A DNA stretch of 64,000 bases from Psychrobacter submarinus (GTDB lineage: Bacteria; Pseudomonadota; Gammaproteobacteria; Pseudomonadales; Moraxellaceae): NCBI RefSeq assembly GCF_904846685.1, contig NZ_CAJHBQ010000003.1, forward strand, positions 62,001 to 126,000. Reading direction: 5' to 3'. A program made the translations under genes and the position numbers. Every line of letters starts with the position of its first letter. The first letter of the stretch is position 1. Of this stretch, positions 49,059 to 57,343 are shown piece by piece. Under the pieces are notes generated by a model. It saw only the letters and a program-made list of their open reading frames with translations. It did no database searches and was not told the origin of the DNA.

Positions 49059-50213
49059 ATGACTACTATCAAAAAGTTCTTAATATTCTCTAACTGTTTG
49101 CACAATGTGTTTAATTTTAGGGGGAAACTTTTAGAGTCTATTGCTCAATTAGGGTATGAGATACATATCGTCGCTCCTGTTTTGAAGAAATATGCCACAG
49201 ACCATAGTGATTTTATAAGTCGTGGCTATCATGTTCATCAAATTAATATGCAACGCACCGGAACTAATCCAGTTAAAGATATAAAGACTTTTATTCATAT
49301 TTATCAGATATTGACTAGAGTTAAACCAGAATATGTACTCTCTTATACAGTTAAACCTATGGTATATGGAACGCTAGCCGCATGGCTTGCTAGAGTTTCT
49401 TATCGTTTTGTGTTGTTCTCAGGCTTAGGGTATACCTTTCAGCAAGTAGAAGAGACCAATAAGCGCAGCGTATTTCAGACGTGTGTCCATATGCTGTACC
49501 AACAAGCATTAGCAAGATCTTCAAAAATATTTTTTCAGAATAGCGATGACTTAAACCTACTAAAAAAACTAAATGTATTTAAGCCAATTATTCCAACAGT
49601 AGTGGTGAATGGCTCAGGAGTTGATCTATCTGACTTTAAGGTAATGCCCTTACCTAAAGATGAGTCAGGTAACGTTAAGCTGTCTTTCTTATTAATTGCA
49701 AGACTGCTTAAAGATAAAGGCATAGTGGAATACGTTGAGGCCGCTAAGCAGATAAAAAAAGAATATCCAGATGCTGAGTTTCATCTAGTAGGTTCGATGG
49801 ATGAAAACCCAGCAGCCATTGAAAAAGCACAATTAGATCAATGGATAGCAGAAGGCGACATCATCTATTGGGGCGAGCTTAAAGATGTCCGTCCTGCTAT
49901 AGCAGCAAGCTCGGTCTATGTATTGCCATCTTATCGCGAGGGCACTTCACGCTCGGTGTTAGAAGCCATGTCTATGGGACGAGCAATTATTACTACCGAT
50001 GCGCCTGGCTGTAGAGAAACAGTGGTCTCCGGTAAAAATGGTTATTTAGTTCCTGTGCAAGCGATTAATGAATTAACCGATGCTATGCGCCAGTTTATAG
50101 AACATCCTAATCTATGTGAGCAAATGGGATTGGCTTCTAGAAACATTGCGGTAGATATGTATGACGTCAAAAAAGTAAACACTCAGATGATAGCGGAGAT
50201 GGGCTTAGGTTAG
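49059..50213 (+). CDS. PglA-like family 4 glycosyltransferase
   Basis: 384 residues, GT-B. N-terminus FLIFSNCLHNVFNFRGKLLESIAQLGYEIHIVAP with the NFR motif of PglA-type enzymes, then TVKPMVYGTLAAW and FLIARLLKDKGIVEYVEAAK; LPSYREGTSRSVLEAMSMGRAIITTDAPGCRETV holds the EX7E region. PglA adds GalNAc to undecaprenyl-PP-diNAcBac, and the next gene is a PglC-like PGT. It is therefore a good candidate for the second sugar of the locus 2 repeat unit. It has its own upstream gap and may carry a promoter. Confidence 0.84.
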   Translation: MTTIKKFLIFSNCLHNVFNFRGKLLESIAQLGYEIHIVAPVLKKYATDHSDFISRGYHVHQINMQRTGTNPVKDIKTFIHIYQILTRVKPEYVLSYTVKPMVYGTLAAWLARVSYRFVLFSGLGYTFQQVEETNKRSVFQTCVHMLYQQALARSSKIFFQNSDDLNLLKKLNVFKPIIPTVVVNGSGVDLSDFKVMPLPKDESGNVKLSFLLIARLLKDKGIVEYVEAAKQIKKEYPDAEFHLVGSMDENPAAIEKAQLDQWIAEGDIIYWGELKDVRPAIAASSVYVLPSYREGTSRSVLEAMSMGRAIITTDAPGCRETVVSGKNGYLVPVQAINELTDAMRQFIEHPNLCEQMGLASRNIAVDMYDVKKVNTQMIAEMGLG

Positions 50214-50364
50214 ATGTTCATTATATAGCGAAATTATGAGTCATCGCTTGAAGAATAATCCAATCTAATTGCCCGTTAAATTTATACTTACATGTCCTGA
50301 TATAGCTGATTAAAAAAGAGGTATAACGGCTTTAGGAGATGTCAAAAACTGGTGAGGTCATAAT

Positions 50365-50964
50365 ATGTTTAAAAGAACCCTCGATTTCAGTCTTGCGCTC
50401 ACGGTCTTAATTTTACTGTTACCTGTGTATCTGTTGGTAGCATACAAGGTTAAGAGAAATTTTGGATCGCCGGTTATATTTCGTCAAACTCGGTCCGGCC
50501 TCAATGGTAAACCCTTTAAAATTTATAAGTTTCGCACGATGAGTGATGAAAGAGATGCCCAAGGCAAGCTATTAGCTGATGAGTATCGGTTAACTGACTT
50601 TGGTAAGAAGCTTCGAGCAACTAGTCTTGATGAGCTGCCGCAGCTATGGAATGTGCTTAGAGGTGAGATGAGTATAGTAGGTCCGCGCCCTCAGCTTATG
50701 GAATATATGCCTCTATATAGCCCAGAACAGTTTCGCCGGCACTTAGTCCTTCCAGGCTTAACAGGTTACGCGCAAGTGAACGGCCGCAATAGCATCAGTT
50801 GGCAAAAGCGCTTCGAGCTTGATACTTGGTACGTGGATAACCGAACGCTGTGGTTGGATCTCATTATATTAATTAAGACGGTGAAGATGGTGATTGGCAT
50901 GCACGGTATATGTGCAGAAGGAGAGGCGACTATGAGCCGGTTCAAGGGTAATGTCAAACTGTAG
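50365..50964 (+). CDS. initiating phosphoglycosyl transferase, PglC-like (locus 2)
   Basis: 199 residues, paralogue of the PGT at 18772. Membrane helix at 5-27, FRQTRSGLNGKPFKIYKFRTM, catalytic Asp-Glu in TSLDELPQLWN, SIVGPRPQLMEYMP. Both end RFKGN/KFKGN-like, so the enzyme seems functionally whole. The final Leu codon is completed, and the TAG stop supplied, by the IS3 element that starts at 50960. Locus 2 has no pglD/pglE, so its UDP-sugar donor likely comes from locus 1. Confidence 0.9.
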   Translation: MFKRTLDFSLALTVLILLLPVYLLVAYKVKRNFGSPVIFRQTRSGLNGKPFKIYKFRTMSDERDAQGKLLADEYRLTDFGKKLRATSLDELPQLWNVLRGEMSIVGPRPQLMEYMPLYSPEQFRRHLVLPGLTGYAQVNGRNSISWQKRFELDTWYVDNRTLWLDLIILIKTVKMVIGMHGICAEGEATMSRFKGNVKL

Positions 50965-50971
50965 TGGTCAA

Positions 50972-51796
50972 CTAATTTAGGACACCTGATAAGAGGTTTT
51001 TGTTAAAGTAGCGTTTCTCTTTTTCTAGCGGTGTTAAATAGTCATTAAAACGGTGTGGTCTCACTGACTGATAATAGCCCCAAATATAATCAATAATGGC
51101 AGTCCGAGCTTCAGCAATATTCTCATAACCGCCCTTTGGCATCCATTCTGTTTTAAAGCTCCTGAAGAACCTTTCAGTTGGCGCGTTGTCCCAACAGTTA
51201 CCTTTTCGGCTCATGCTCTGCTTCATGCCATTACAACTTGCCACGGATTCAGCAAACTTCTTGCTAGTGTAATGGGTGCCTTGATCAGAGTGAAACAACA
51301 CCCCATTTGGCTTTAAGCGCGACTGATACGCCATCTGCAGCGCTTTGGTTGTCAGCATACTGTCAGGCGAATCTGATACAGCAAAGCCAACAATACGACG
51401 AGCATATAAATCTAAAACGATAGCTAGGTAGCACCAGCCGCCTTTAATGCGAACATAAGTGACATCACCTGTCCAGACATGATTGGGCGATGTGGGGCTA
51501 AAGTTACGGTTCAGTATGTTGTCATGAGCTTTGTGTTCTTCATCACAGTGCTTGTATTTATGCGTCTTTAACTGACAGCTTTTAAGCCCCATGCTGCTCA
51601 TAAGTTTACCTACCATATAACGGGTCAGCTTGATGCCGTGTTCATTCATTAGTATAGCGGCAATGCTGCGAGCGCCTGCTGAGCGCTTTGAGTCGTTAAA
51701 TATTTGGCGGACTAATGCTTTAGTTTTGACGGCTTCAAGGCTGATGGGCTTGGGCTTTAGTCCATAGTAGTAACTGCTCCTCAATACCCCAAACAA
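50972..51796 (-). CDS. IS3-family transposase orfB (catalytic part)
   Basis: 274 residues in the free-standing reading. HTH_21 region (RQIFNDSKRSAGARSIAAIL), then an rve integrase core with DDE residues in WTGDVTYVRI, FHSDQGTHYTS and DNAPTERFFRSFKTE. The frame is open upstream and joins orfA by a -1 slip at A AAA AAG (plus-strand 51895-51901), giving ...LKKGFCSAGLGQPERLSLISKLAEQ... before this start. Appears intact. Confidence 0.9.
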   Translation of the reverse strand: MFGVLRSSYYYGLKPKPISLEAVKTKALVRQIFNDSKRSAGARSIAAILMNEHGIKLTRYMVGKLMSSMGLKSCQLKTHKYKHCDEEHKAHDNILNRNFSPTSPNHVWTGDVTYVRIKGGWCYLAIVLDLYARRIVGFAVSDSPDSMLTTKALQMAYQSRLKPNGVLFHSDQGTHYTSKKFAESVASCNGMKQSMSRKGNCWDNAPTERFFRSFKTEWMPKGGYENIAEARTAIIDYIWGYYQSVRPHRFNDYLTPLEKEKRYFNKNLLSGVLN

Positions 51797-51849
51797 CTTG
51801 CATAAAAGGCTTTTACTGGCCTGTTTGTCTTGCTCTGCAAGCTTGCTTA

Positions 51850-52161
51850 TCAGCGATAGCCGTTCAGGCTGTCCAAGGCCAGCAGAGCAGAAGCCTTTTT
51901 TAATATGTCGCGCTCCATAGTCAGCCGCTTAACCTGCTTACGCAATTCTTGAATCTCGCGCTGTTCATCCGTTAAAGCGTTGCCGACTTTAGGCGCTTGG
52001 CCACTCATTTCTTGACGGTACTGACTCAGCCATTTCTGCAGGGTAGATTTGCCAATACCCAGTGAGCTTGCCACATCAGGTATGGTGCGGTTGTGATCAG
52101 TGACTAAGCTAATCGCTTCTAATTTAAATTCTCGGGTATATTGGTTGCGTTTGTTGGTCAT
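51850..52161 (-). CDS. IS3-family transposase orfA
   Basis: 103 residues with a transposase_8-type HTH (YTREFKLEAISLVTDHNRTIPDVASSLGIGKSTLQKWL) and a C-terminal leucine-zipper-like helix (REIQELRKQVKRLTMERDILKKA). It overlaps the upstream-open orfB frame, and the A6G slippery run sits near its end (LKKAS). It provides DNA binding for the OrfAB transposase. Confidence 0.88.
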   Translation of the reverse strand: MTNKRNQYTREFKLEAISLVTDHNRTIPDVASSLGIGKSTLQKWLSQYRQEMSGQAPKVGNALTDEQREIQELRKQVKRLTMERDILKKASALLALDSLNGYR

Positions 52162-52193
52162 ACTATTTTCCTTCTTTGGGTTAGTATAGCCTC

Positions 52194-52772
52194 TTAGCAG
52201 TTGTCCAATTTAATTATGCCACTACAAACCGCGTCGTTTATTGCGGACAAATCCGGCATCGGTGGCAGCTCGTCCAAAGCTGTCAATCCAAAAGCGTCCA
52301 GAAACTGCGGGGTAGTATGCAGTAGCGCTGGACGTCCTAAAGTGTCTTTATAGCCCTCTTCCATAATCCAACCTTTATCAAACAGCTGTCTTAACAGGCT
52401 ACTAGATAACGTCACGCCGCGCACATACTCAATGTCGCTACGAGTGACCGGCTGCTTATAGGCAATGACGCTTAGCGTCTCAAGTAGCGCCTGACTAAGA
52501 CGCTGTTGCCGCTGTGGAAACACACGCTGAATGAGCGCGCTATAGTCATCAGCGATTTGCAAACGGTAGCCGCTAGCGGTTTTATGAAGTCTTAACACAC
52601 TAGCAGCTAAGCGCTGTTGTAATTCCGCTAATGCTTGCTCTAATTCCTTGGCAGACACAGACAGATGCTTGCGTAGAGCCTTATCAGTCAGCGGTGCATC
52701 TGAGGCGTGCAGTAGCACCTCTATTTGTAGGCTATGCTCTTTAGTATTAGCGATATCGTTATTATTTATCAT
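52194..52772 (-). CDS. scpB: segregation and condensation protein B, 3' end altered by IS
   Basis: Partner of ScpA and SMC in chromosome segregation. Winged-helix repeats are visible: QIEVLLHASDAPLTDKALRKHL, then ALLETLSVIAYKQPVTRSDIEYVRGV and TLGRPALLHTTPQFLDAFGL. I start at ATG 52772; the frame is open to a TTG at 52805 and neither has a strong binding site. The native part ends at Val (52227). Without the IS the next codon would be TGA. The IS replaces this with ten extra residues (CSGIIKLDNC) before its own TAA. The core looks intact, so function is probably kept. Confidence 0.9.
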   Translation of the reverse strand: MINNNDIANTKEHSLQIEVLLHASDAPLTDKALRKHLSVSAKELEQALAELQQRLAASVLRLHKTASGYRLQIADDYSALIQRVFPQRQQRLSQALLETLSVIAYKQPVTRSDIEYVRGVTLSSSLLRQLFDKGWIMEEGYKDTLGRPALLHTTPQFLDAFGLTALDELPPMPDLSAINDAVCSGIIKLDNC

Positions 52773-52814
52773 GTCTGTTCTATTTACGAATGAATTAAAC
52801 GCCAACGGCGAACA

Positions 52815-53675
52815 CTACAGCAACCATTGCAGAGTTAACGAGTTTATCTGGCTAGTCTCTCTATCAGCTTCTACATCGCTACTAACTACGCCTACTAACT
52901 GTCTTTTCATGAGCTCTAACACCGCTACAAAGCTCACTACTGCGCCGACTCTGCCTTGCGACTTATCTAAGAGTTGATAAAAGGAGCGAGCACTACCAGT
53001 ACTTAACTGCCGACTAATGCTAGCGATTCGATCAGATAGGGGCACCGCGTCGACTTTGATGTTATGCATTTGATAATCAGGCTGCAGTTGCATCTTAAAT
53101 AAGCTATCGACCAGTAGAGTAGGTGAGTAGCAAGGTAGCTCAGCTTGCATGACATCCGTGCTAGGTAGACTGACCATAGCTAAGAACACATCGCGCTCAA
53201 GACGAACTAAGCTATCTAAACGCCTGCTTGCTTCTTTAATTTGCGCGTAAGCTTCTAGGCGTTCAATCAGCTCCGCTTTTGGGTCACGTTCATCAGTTGG
53301 GGTTTGCGGTTTTGGTAGCAGCAGCTCTGTCTTGATGGCAATTAAAGTTGAGGCCATCAGTAGATAATCACCAGCGAGCTCAAAATGATCACTATCAAGC
53401 TCGCTGATATAAGCCAAATACTGCTCAGTGATCGGCAAAATATCCATCTGGGTTAGATCGACGTTGTTTTTTTTGACGAGATACAACAAAAAATCTAACG
53501 GCCCTGCGAACTGTTCAAGCCAAATTGCAAAAGCCCCCGGCGGTACATATAAGTCCTCGGGCAGGTTCGCTACTGGCGTTTGATAAATGCGCAGAGCGGC
53601 ATCAAGCATATCAGTTGACGCCTGGTCGGCTAAATCAGAGGCAGCATCAGGCGCTATGCTAATCGTTGAAGGCAT
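52815..53675 (-). CDS. scpA: segregation and condensation protein A
   Basis: Kleisin-type subunit linking SMC and ScpB. The N-terminal family motif is FAIWLEQFAGPLDFLLYLVKKNNVDLTQMDILPITEQYLAYI; then GDYLLMASTLIAIKTELLLPKP; the C-terminal winged helix ends ...VVSFVAVLELMKRQLV. 286 residues. It lies between trpS and scpB on the same strand, 22 bases after trpS. Confidence 0.93.
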   Translation of the reverse strand: MPSTISIAPDAASDLADQASTDMLDAALRIYQTPVANLPEDLYVPPGAFAIWLEQFAGPLDFLLYLVKKNNVDLTQMDILPITEQYLAYISELDSDHFELAGDYLLMASTLIAIKTELLLPKPQTPTDERDPKAELIERLEAYAQIKEASRRLDSLVRLERDVFLAMVSLPSTDVMQAELPCYSPTLLVDSLFKMQLQPDYQMHNIKVDAVPLSDRIASISRQLSTGSARSFYQLLDKSQGRVGAVVSFVAVLELMKRQLVGVVSSDVEADRETSQINSLTLQWLL

Positions 53676-53697
53676 CTTAATCTGACTAGCTAACGGA

Positions 53698-54768
53698 TTA
53701 TTTGAGTTTCGCTAGCGGGCGAATACCGATGGCGCGGCGCGTTTTATCAAGCTGTTTACGGCTGTGACGGCGAGCTTTATCTGCACCCATTTGCAAGATC
53801 TCTTCTAATTCTTTTGGATTAGCCATCAGCTCTTCATAACGCGCGCGGAACGGGGCAATCTCGTTATTAATCTTATCAAAAAGCGCTTGTTTGGCATCGC
53901 CCCAGCCAATACCTGTCGCAAATTGCGCGCGCATATCAGCGATCTCAGCAGGAGTAGCAAAGGCTTTGTATATCTCAAAGATAGCCGAATCATCCGCGTC
54001 TTTTGGCTCATCAGGCAGCTGTGAGTTAGTCACAATCTTCATAATGGCTTTATGCATTTGCTTCTCTGAACTCACTTGCGGATTGGTTTCGCCAAACAGC
54101 GGAATAGTATTACTGTAGCTCTTGCTCATTTTACGGCCGTCAAGGCCTGTCAGTAATGGAATGTCATCATCGACTACTGCGCTTGGTAAGGTGAATAGTG
54201 GCTTATATCTATGATTGAAAGTACCAGCGATATCGCGCGCCATCTCAATATGTTGGATCTGGTCACGGCCTACAGGAACGTGAGTGGCATTGAACATCAA
54301 GATATCAGCCGCCATCAGCACCGGATAGCCAAATAGACCCATGTTAATACCTTGGTCGGCGTCGACATCATCTTTTTCTAGGTTGATATCGACTGCAGCT
54401 TTATAAGCATGCGCGCGGTTCATCAGACCCTTAGCGCAAGAGCAGTTTAAGATCCAAGCCAGCTCGGTAATCTCTGGCACATCGGATTGACGATAAAAGG
54501 TTACGCGCTCAGGATCAAGACCGCAAGCGATCCAAGTGGCGGCGATGGTTTTAGTTGACTCATGAATGATAGCAGGATCATAACAACCAATAATACCGTG
54601 ATAATCGGCTAAGAAAAAAAACGCTTCATCGTCACTATTCTGAATGGACTCAATCGCAGGACGAATGGCACCAACATAGTTACCTAAGTGGGGAATACCG
54701 GTGGGTTTTATACCGGTAAGGATGCGTTTGCTTTGTTTTGAAGCGTCTGAATTAGAGTTATCGCTCAT
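53698..54768 (-). CDS. trpS: tryptophanyl-tRNA synthetase
   Basis: Class I aminoacyl-tRNA synthetase charging tRNA-Trp. HIGH-type motif [12 protein letters not shown] near residue 22, [28 protein letters not shown], and KMSKS in [11 protein letters not shown]. 356 residues, normal length. First gene of the trpS-scpA-scpB run; a TATACT -10-like box lies about 75 bases upstream of its start. Confidence 0.97.
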   Translation of the reverse strand: MSDNSNSDASKQSKRILTGIKPTGIPHLGNYVGAIRPAIESIQNSDDEAFFFLADYHGIIGCYDPAIIHESTKTIAATWIACGLDPERVTFYRQSDVPEITELAWILNCSCAKGLMNRAHAYKAAVDINLEKDDVDADQGINMGLFGYPVLMAADILMFNATHVPVGRDQIQHIEMARDIAGTFNHRYKPLFTLPSAVVDDDIPLLTGLDGRKMSKSYSNTIPLFGETNPQVSSEKQMHKAIMKIVTNSQLPDEPKDADDSAIFEIYKAFATPAEIADMRAQFATGIGWGDAKQALFDKINNEIAPFRARYEELMANPKELEEILQMGADKARRHSRKQLDKTRRAIGIRPLAKLK

Positions 54769-54886
54769 AAAATATCCATTACAGTGTTTTTAAATTATGG
54801 TGTATAGGCGTTTAGGTGTTAAATCATAACCGCAGAGTATAACAAATTTATCGGCGATTTTTATGCTCGAATAACTGAAGAGTAGT

Positions 54887-55993
54887 TTATTTAGCCTCTT
54901 GTTTATAAATATCGCGGCGGCCGTTAGGACCATGCTTATAGCGCCGATGAAACCACATCCACTGAGTGGGATCAATACGAATGAGGCTCTCTAGTATTTC
55001 ATTGACTCGCGTGGCATCAGCGACTTCATCTTTACTCGGATAGTTCTCAAGCTTTGGTGTGATTGTTAGATGATAATGTGGGCGCTTACCACGCGGCAGA
55101 TTATCTGGGGTCTGCCGATAAGTATGCAGCGCCATTACTGCTGGCGGATGGGTTTTACTACCTAGCTTAGCCAAACGCCGTGCCATCGTAATGGTCGCCG
55201 CAGGTACACCAAAAAAGGGCGCCATAACCCCTTGCTTGAGGCCATAGTCTTGATCAGGGGAGTACCAAATCACATGGCCCTTATTAATAGAATCAACTAA
55301 ACTGCGCATATCACGACTAGATATCTGCTTGCCAAAGATATTGGTGCGACCATTGTAGATAAACCAATCAAGCAGCGCGTTATTTTGCGCGCGGTACATA
55401 CAATCGGCGGCAAAAAACTGCGTACAGAGTAGTCCGCCCAAATCGAGCATCGTATAGTGCGCGCCCAGTAAAATTACCGCACGCCCTTCATTTTGGGCGT
55501 TGACTAAGTGCTGCAAACCCGATATCGATACCGTACGGGTAAATACATTAGGACGGAACCAAGCACACAAGGTTTCAAACACTCCAACGCCTTGATTGAC
55601 AAAGACTTGCTTTGCCATCAGCTCACGCTCCGCTTCCGGCTTCTCTGGAAAAGCCAGACCTAAATTAATCAGCGTGTCACGACGCCGCGAACCTGCTAGT
55701 TTGTAAATCAAAATACCGAGCTTACGACCGAGCCAAAACTGATAACGTAGTGGCAAATAAATCAGCGGCAATACTAGCGCTAATACTAGCCAAATACCCC
55801 AGTACTTCGGCAATAAAAACTGCCATTCAAAAGGCCTTTTCTCGGCTTGGGCAGTTTTCTTTTGCGTCTCAGTAATCATAGGCGTACCTGCCGGCAGAGC
55901 AGGTGATTTTGCTTGCTTATTAGAGACGCTATTTGGTGCGGTAGAGGTTTGGTTATCGGCTTTGCTAGGATCGTATTGTTCGGGCGCTTTCAT
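54887..55993 (-). CDS. lpxL: lipid A acyltransferase (LpxL/HtrB family)
   Basis: Inner-membrane secondary acyltransferase of lipid A. A TM helix at about 68-88 (YWGIWLVLALVLPLIYLPLRY), catalytic HX4D in LLGAHYTMLDLGGLL, the SSRD-like region after NNALLDWFIYNGRTN, and WYSPDQDYG. 368 residues; the first 55 are a low-complexity extension (QTSTAPNSVSNKQAKSPALPAGTP) longer than usual. LpxM-type specificity cannot be ruled out. Confidence 0.87.
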   Translation of the reverse strand: MKAPEQYDPSKADNQTSTAPNSVSNKQAKSPALPAGTPMITETQKKTAQAEKRPFEWQFLLPKYWGIWLVLALVLPLIYLPLRYQFWLGRKLGILIYKLAGSRRRDTLINLGLAFPEKPEAERELMAKQVFVNQGVGVFETLCAWFRPNVFTRTVSISGLQHLVNAQNEGRAVILLGAHYTMLDLGGLLCTQFFAADCMYRAQNNALLDWFIYNGRTNIFGKQISSRDMRSLVDSINKGHVIWYSPDQDYGLKQGVMAPFFGVPAATITMARRLAKLGSKTHPPAVMALHTYRQTPDNLPRGKRPHYHLTITPKLENYPSKDEVADATRVNEILESLIRIDPTQWMWFHRRYKHGPNGRRDIYKQEAK

Positions 55994-56144
55994 AAGAAGG
56001 TACTATAATAAAAGGTGCTACTATGATGGGGTAGATAAGCTTGCTTTACAAGATGAGTTTTGCTTGTAGCAAGTATGAGCCTGTGTTTGAGCCCAATAAT
56101 TTATTTACATCGTTGATTACAATGTATAAATCGTCAGGCATAAA

Positions 56145-56180
56145 AAAACCTTATAAGCAGCGAGCCACTTATAAGGTTTT
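56145..56180 (-). terminator. intrinsic terminator of rplM-rpsI
   Basis: On the minus strand AAAACCTTATAAG (56180-56168) pairs perfectly with CTTATAAGGTTTT (56157-56145), a 13-bp stem followed by TTT. It lies 84 bases after the rpsI stop. The surrounding 270 bp (55994-56263) hold nothing else I can identify apart from the upstream region of the acyltransferase gene. Confidence 0.85.
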
Positions 56181-56263
56181 GCAAAACTAAGCTTAGATGA
56201 GCAGCTACTCTTACCAATATCTGACGAGAAATAGAGTAGCGAGCCAATAAGCCATAGCTTCGA

Positions 56264-56650
56264 TTAACGTTTTGAGAATTGTGGGCGCTTACGTGCTTTA
56301 CGTAGACCAACTTTCTTACGTTCAACTTGACGTGAATCACGAGTCACAAAACCAGCTGCTTTTAGGGCAGGCTTATTAGTTTCGTCAAGCTCGATTAGGG
56401 CACGAGTGATACCGTGGCGAATCGCGCCTGCTTGACCACTGATACCGCCACCTTTTACAGTGATGTAAAGGTCGTAATCATTAGGTGATTCAAGTAGCTC
56501 TAATGGCTGACGAACAACCATACGTGAAGTTTCACGGCTGAAGTATTCATCAAGTGGCTTACCGTTGACATTGATGCTACCAGTACCTTTCGCTAAAAAG
56601 ACACGAGCGGTAGACGTCTTGCGGCGACCAGTTCCGTAATTGCGTTCCAT
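56264..56650 (-). CDS. rpsI: 30S ribosomal protein S9
   Basis: 128 residues. [15 protein letters not shown] at the N-terminus, [19 protein letters not shown] in the centre and the invariant basic tail ending [12 protein letters not shown] whose terminal Arg contacts the P-site tRNA. Ten bases after rplM, forming the usual rplM-rpsI pair. Confidence 0.98.
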   Translation of the reverse strand: MERNYGTGRRKTSTARVFLAKGTGSINVNGKPLDEYFSRETSRMVVRQPLELLESPNDYDLYITVKGGGISGQAGAIRHGITRALIELDETNKPALKAAGFVTRDSRQVERKKVGLRKARKRPQFSKR

Positions 56651-56660
56651 AAAATTATCC

Positions 56661-57089
56661 TTAGATGTCTAGTTCTTTAGGTTGCTGAGCTTCATGTGGA
56701 TGCTCTGTACCCGCATATAGTTTCAGCTTCTTGATCATCGCATAGCCAAGAGGGCCTTTAGGAAGCATACCCTTAACTGCTTTGTGTAGAACATCTTCAG
56801 GCTTATGTGCAATCAGCTTGTTGAAGTTGGTTTCTTTAATACCACCTGGGTAACCACTGTGGCGATAGTACTTTTTATCTTGTGCTTTTTTGCCCGTTAC
56901 CGCGACTTTATCTGCATTGATGACGACAATGAAGTCACCAGTGTCAACATGCGGGGTATAAGACGTTTTGTGCTTGCCACGTAAGCGAGTAGCGATTTGC
57001 GTGGCTAAGCGACCAAGGGTTTTGCCGTCAGCATCGACAACATACCAGTCATGGGTCACTTCAGCTGGTTTTGCACTAAGTGTTTTCAT
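56661..57089 (-). CDS. rplM: 50S ribosomal protein L13
   Basis: 142 residues. [47 protein letters not shown] and the C-terminal [17 protein letters not shown] are family hallmarks. First gene of the pair with rpsI. Its 5' leader carries a hairpin and a good sigma70 promoter. Confidence 0.98.
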   Translation of the reverse strand: MKTLSAKPAEVTHDWYVVDADGKTLGRLATQIATRLRGKHKTSYTPHVDTGDFIVVINADKVAVTGKKAQDKKYYRHSGYPGGIKETNFNKLIAHKPEDVLHKAVKGMLPKGPLGYAMIKKLKLYAGTEHPHEAQQPKELDI

Positions 57090-57116
57090 GATAAAACCTT
57101 AAATTTAGAATTCGTT

Positions 57117-57143
57117 GAGAGTTTAGCTGGGAACGGGGCTCTC
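57117..57143 (-). promoter_or_regulatory. hairpin in the rplM leader, possible autoregulatory site
   Basis: In the minus-strand leader GAGAG and CTCTC pair across GCCCCGTTCCCAGCTAAA-type sequence, 28 bases upstream of the rplM start. L13 leaders that sense ribosomal protein are known in other bacteria; whether this short stem works that way is only inferred. Confidence 0.3.
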
Positions 57144-57159
57144 AAAAAACAGACTGCAC

Positions 57160-57188
57160 ATTATAAGCAGTAGCGCTCCGGCTTGCAA
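57160..57188 (-). promoter_or_regulatory. sigma70 promoter of rplM-rpsI
   Basis: On the minus strand TTGCAA (57188-57183), a 17-base spacer and a perfect TATAAT (57165-57160). The predicted transcript would begin about 60 bases before the rplM ATG and include the GAGAG/CTCTC hairpin. Confidence 0.65.
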
Positions 57189-57343
57189 GCGCCAATGGGG
57201 TTTATTTTCTCCTGCATTACATTAAACAGTCGTATTCAGCAGGTTTTTTACGGGTTTTGTGCTTTTAAGCGATAAAGCACTCGATACCTTATCATTATTT
57301 GATGATGAGGTGTTAAGTCTAATCGTAAAAAGCAGTGAGATAA

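Larger units (their letters stand above)
50960..52226 (-). mobile_element. IS3-family insertion sequence
   Basis: 1267 bp with ends TGTAGTGG (left) and CCACTACA (right); the inverted repeats extend imperfectly (..TTTAGGACA..TAAGAGG against ..AAATTGGACA..TAAGAGG). It is flanked by AAC on both sides (50957-50959 and 52227-52229), a 3-bp duplication as common for IS3. It carries orfA and orfB on the minus strand. It lies at the junction between locus 2 and scpB. Confidence 0.9.

Noticed and set aside
56134..56340. 68-codon minus-strand frame overlapping the end of rpsI
   Set aside because: It is a shadow of rpsI and its terminator in another frame.
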